A DNA stretch of 64,000 bases from Rubripirellula reticaptiva (GTDB lineage Bacteria > Planctomycetota > Planctomycetia > Pirellulales > Pirellulaceae): the NCBI RefSeq assembly GCF_007860175.1, contig NZ_SJPX01000001.1, positions 1,116,001 through 1,180,000 on the forward strand. The letters are read 5' to 3'. The notes below the pieces were generated by a model. That model was not told the DNA's origin. It saw nothing but the letters and a program-made list of their open reading frames with translations, and made no database searches. Both the position numbers and the translations under genes were made by a program. Shown here piece after piece: positions 61,478-64,000 of the stretch (position 1 is the stretch's first letter; each line of letters opens with the position of its first letter).

Positions 61478-62503
61478 TCACATAGTATTCAAGTCGCGTT
61501 TTGGCATCTGCATTTCACAGATCGCCAGCGCGTCGGCGGCGATCCGCGGATCCAAGAACGGTGATACAACGCCCTCGTCGATCCATTTCGCGACCGCGTT
61601 GATTTCGTGAACGAACGCGTCGACTGGATCACCATCACCAAACTCGGGACGTTCGACGCGTCCGTCGTTGTGCATGATAGTGACGGGGATCAGCGCGGTC
61701 GAACCGTCCGCGTAACCAGCGAATTCGAATTGAATCGTTGCGTTTTCAAAACTGACTTCGTAACCGTGCGTGAAGCCTCGGGCGGATGAATCGATCACGC
61801 CACCGCCGGCCGAAACGACCGTCTCGTCGTTACCGAAATCAAAAACCGTTTCATAAAACTTTGGCACACCGCACCGCCGCTGGCTCGCCGTCGTGGCGGA
61901 CTTGGGCATCCCGAATAGCAATCGAATCAAGTGCGCGTCGTGAACGTGCAAATCGACCAACGGTCCACCCACTTTTGCGGCGTCGTAAAAATCGGGAATC
62001 CAGTCTGGCGGGCCAATCGTTCGTTTGAATCGGCCGGCGGTCGGTTTGCCGTAGCGTCCGTCTTCGGCTGCGTCGACCAAGATTTTGAACTCAGGCATTA
62101 GCGGCAAAATGTGCGCGACCGCCAAGTTCCCGCTGCCCGAATCGGTAGCCAACCGGGTCGCAGTGGTCGCATCAAGCGCCAGCGGTTTTTCGCACAGACA
62201 TCGTTTTCCGCTGCGCACACAGGCGTCGATGGCTTCGGCATGCATGGCCGGCGGCAAGCAAATGTCGATCATGTCGATCGATTCGTCCGTCAGCATTCCT
62301 TCGATGGTTTCGTAAACGTTGATCGACGAAACGTCGATTTTTTCGCCTGGCGGACCAAAGTTGCCTTGGATCGATGTCCAGTCCCCTGCGCGCTTGGCTG
62401 GATTGCTGGAACAAAACGCGACCACTTCGGCGTTTGGACTTCGTTGATAAGCTAGATAGTGGATCCAGCCCATGAAGCCGACGCCGACAATTCCTGCTCG
62501 CAT
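61478..62503 (-). CDS. Gfo/Idh/MocA family oxidoreductase (cytoplasmic)
   Basis: 341 residues with no signal peptide, unlike the other member at 26607. The NAD(P) site is AGIVGVGFMGWIHYLAYQRS, followed by VVAFCSSNPAKR. The lysine motif is CEKPLALDATTA. DLHVHDAHLIRLLFG supplies the Asp/His of the catalytic region. Such enzymes act on inositols, sugars or sugar derivatives. It is divergent from the beta-propeller gene at 62566. Confidence 0.93.
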   Translation of the reverse strand: MRAGIVGVGFMGWIHYLAYQRSPNAEVVAFCSSNPAKRAGDWTSIQGNFGPPGEKIDVSSINVYETIEGMLTDESIDMIDICLPPAMHAEAIDACVRSGKRCLCEKPLALDATTATRLATDSGSGNLAVAHILPLMPEFKILVDAAEDGRYGKPTAGRFKRTIGPPDWIPDFYDAAKVGGPLVDLHVHDAHLIRLLFGMPKSATTASQRRCGVPKFYETVFDFGNDETVVSAGGGVIDSSARGFTHGYEVSFENATIQFEFAGYADGSTALIPVTIMHNDGRVERPEFGDGDPVDAFVHEINAVAKWIDEGVVSPFLDPRIAADALAICEMQMPKRDLNTM

Positions 62504-62565
62504 GTTGCTTACTTTTCGGGTTTGGGGAACTGAGTTGCTTTTCTATTCAAAATCGAAAGTCTAAG

Positions 62566-63879
62566 ATGTTTCGACGCACCAGCTTACCAGCTATTCGACG
62601 GTCTCTCCGGTCAGCCACTTCGGCTGCTGTCGTAATTTCGATCGGAATGTTGATCGAAGCCACATCGGTCACGGCCGATACCTGGACTCAGTGGCGCGGC
62701 AGCGACGGCAACAATCACGCCGCCGCGGGGACCGAAGCACCGCTGAAATGGAATTTCACAACCGGCGACGGCATCGCTTGGAAAACCGCCATTCCGGGCC
62801 GAGGCCATTCCACGCCGCTGGTTCTCGACGAAGGTATTTTTTTGACGACTGCCGAAGCCGACAAGCAGACTCAGTCGCTGATCAAGTTTGATCGACAAAG
62901 CGGTCGCATCGTCAACCAATGGGTGCTGCACCGAGGCACTTTGCCGGCCGACATCCACAATCACAATTCCTACGCGTCGCCAACACCAGCTTTCGACGGC
63001 GAACATCTGTTCGTTACTTTCCACACCGACGACGCGATTTGGTTGTCAAAAGTAACCACGTCGGGAAACATCGTTTGGCAACGACGCGTCGCCGAGTTTA
63101 AGCCGCGACTGTTCCAGTTCGGGTATGGCGCCAGTCCCTTGGTTGAAGATGGATTGGTGATTGTCGCCGCCGAGTACGATGGCCCCGACAGCGGCCTGTA
63201 CGGGCTGGACTGTCGCACTGGCAAGCAAGTATGGAAAGTCAGTCGGCCCAGCAACCTGAACTTCGCGTCGCCGATCGCTGCGACCATTACCGGACAACGG
63301 CAAATCTTGTTGGCCGGTGCCGGGATGTTTGCCGCCTATGATTCGCTGACGGGAAAAGTGCTGTGGTCCATCGACACGACCACCGAAGCCATTTGCGGTA
63401 CGGCAGTTTGGGATGACCGACGTGTCATCGTTAGCGGCGGCAATCCAGTGTCCGGTACTTGGTGTGTCAGCGGAGATGGATCCAAAGCAGAGCTGTGGAG
63501 CAACGGCGTCAAGTGTTACGAGCAATCGTTGTTGGCGATTTCGAACTACGTCTTTGCGGTTGCCGACACCGGCGTCATGTATTGTTGGCGAACAGTCGAC
63601 GGAAAAGAAATGTGGAAGCGAAGGTTGTTCGGCGGTGGCATTAGCGCATCGCCAACCTTGGTGGGAAATCACATTTACATCGCTAGCGAAGCGGGCGAGG
63701 TTTTTGTAATCAAAGCATCGCCCGACCGATTTGAACCGATCGCCGAAAATCAAACTGGCGACTCGATATTTGCCACGCCCGTCGCCGTCGATGGCCGTTT
63801 GTACTTGCGAACGGGCGTAGGTACAGGTCGCGACAGACAAGAGTATTTAGTGGCTGCGGGCCGAGTTTCGCAAAACTAG
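62566..63879 (+). CDS. Secreted PQQ-like beta-propeller protein
   Basis: 437 residues. A signal peptide (RSATSAAVVISIGMLIEATSVTA) is followed by DTWTQWRGSDGNNHAA, the standard opening of planctomycete PQQ-like propellers. Repeats of the type SLIKFDRQSGRIVNQWVL, GLYGLDCRTGKQVWKV and AYDSLTGKVLWSIDT form the blades. The family includes BamB-like scaffolds and PQQ-dehydrogenase folds; without catalytic residues this is likely a binding or scaffold protein. Confidence 0.9.
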   Translation: MFRRTSLPAIRRSLRSATSAAVVISIGMLIEATSVTADTWTQWRGSDGNNHAAAGTEAPLKWNFTTGDGIAWKTAIPGRGHSTPLVLDEGIFLTTAEADKQTQSLIKFDRQSGRIVNQWVLHRGTLPADIHNHNSYASPTPAFDGEHLFVTFHTDDAIWLSKVTTSGNIVWQRRVAEFKPRLFQFGYGASPLVEDGLVIVAAEYDGPDSGLYGLDCRTGKQVWKVSRPSNLNFASPIAATITGQRQILLAGAGMFAAYDSLTGKVLWSIDTTTEAICGTAVWDDRRVIVSGGNPVSGTWCVSGDGSKAELWSNGVKCYEQSLLAISNYVFAVADTGVMYCWRTVDGKEMWKRRLFGGGISASPTLVGNHIYIASEAGEVFVIKASPDRFEPIAENQTGDSIFATPVAVDGRLYLRTGVGTGRDRQEYLVAAGRVSQN

Positions 63880-63988
63880 CCAGCGTTTCACCTAGAGCTC
63901 ATTCGGCAGTTAATATCTCGATACTCCAGAATCGATTTCTGGCCTGCCACGATCGAATCCCTCTCACTTTTTCTACCGGCCGGACATC

Positions 63989-64000
63989 ATGATTCGCGTT
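63989..64000 (+). CDS. Possible start of the next gene (truncated)
   Basis: An ATG at 63989 begins MIRV at the window edge after 109 bases of non-coding sequence. A CCGGCCGG palindrome (63977-63984) precedes it. Too short to identify. Confidence 0.2.

Overview
The window reads as a chromosomal segment of a marine-type planctomycete of the Pirellulaceae (Rhodopirellula, Rubripirellula and relatives). The evidence is the set of lineage-typical families: a secreted protein with an LEPR-XLL N-terminal motif plus cadherin and dockerin repeats, a PSD1/DUF1549-DUF1553 cytochrome next to a DUF1501 protein, formylglycine sulfatases, Tat-type Gfo/Idh/MocA oxidoreductases, a large Ser/Thr kinase, an AIM24 protein with a zinc ribbon, and many secreted proteins of unknown role. 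No tRNA, rRNA, CRISPR array, insertion sequence, integrase or phage gene was found.

Layout. 0-4.8 kb: tail of a DksA-type zinc-finger gene, an HtrA-like periplasmic protease, a MATE exporter with a rhomboid protease, and an A-type Fe-S carrier. 4.9-12.1 kb: a secreted clan-A glycosidase and the giant LEPR-XLL protein, with near-identical hairpin terminators at the 3' end of each. 12.5-17.2 kb: an exonuclease-BRCT fusion, an alpha/beta hydrolase and a 664-residue protein of unknown function. 17.2-22.8 kb: a compact minus-strand operon of coiled-coil envelope protein, tandem FHA-like protein, polytopic Ser/Thr kinase, single-pass membrane protein and secreted PGYLG-repeat protein, with ATGA overlaps around the kinase. 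23.4-31.3 kb: a small acidic protein, sulfatase, AIM24, Gfo/Idh/MocA, an orphan solute-binding lipoprotein, a secreted HExxH protein and a methyltransferase carrying an in-frame minisatellite. 31.4-37.7 kb: gap, a PL6-like polysaccharide lyase, gyrA and a MOSC protein.

37.6-44 kb is the most rearranged stretch. After the MOSC gene comes a frameshifted relic of a DUF1501 gene, then an intergenic repeat, then a visibly AT-richer orphan gene, then a second copy of the last codons of the MOSC gene, then the intact DUF1501 and PSD1 genes, and finally an inverted copy of the intergenic repeat. This looks like an old duplication or insertion scar.

44-64 kb: fused HyuA-HyuB oxoprolinase, TrkA, small membrane proteins, a lipoprotein, a Cys-rich repeat protein, a degenerate sulfatase-fold protein, a WecB/TagA/CpsF glycosyltransferase, LemA with an M48 protease carrying a TerB-like tail, dihydrolipoyl dehydrogenase, rpsD, a PfkB/adenosine-type kinase, a Gfo/Idh/MocA oxidoreductase and a PQQ-type beta-propeller protein.

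Taken together the genes describe a heterotroph that degrades sulfated and uronic-acid polysaccharides (sulfatase, PL6 lyase, glycosidase, PSD1/DUF1501, Gfo/Idh) with an elaborate cell envelope. The best candidate for an undescribed system is the FHA-kinase envelope operon. All function calls come from motif recognition by eye; no database search was run.
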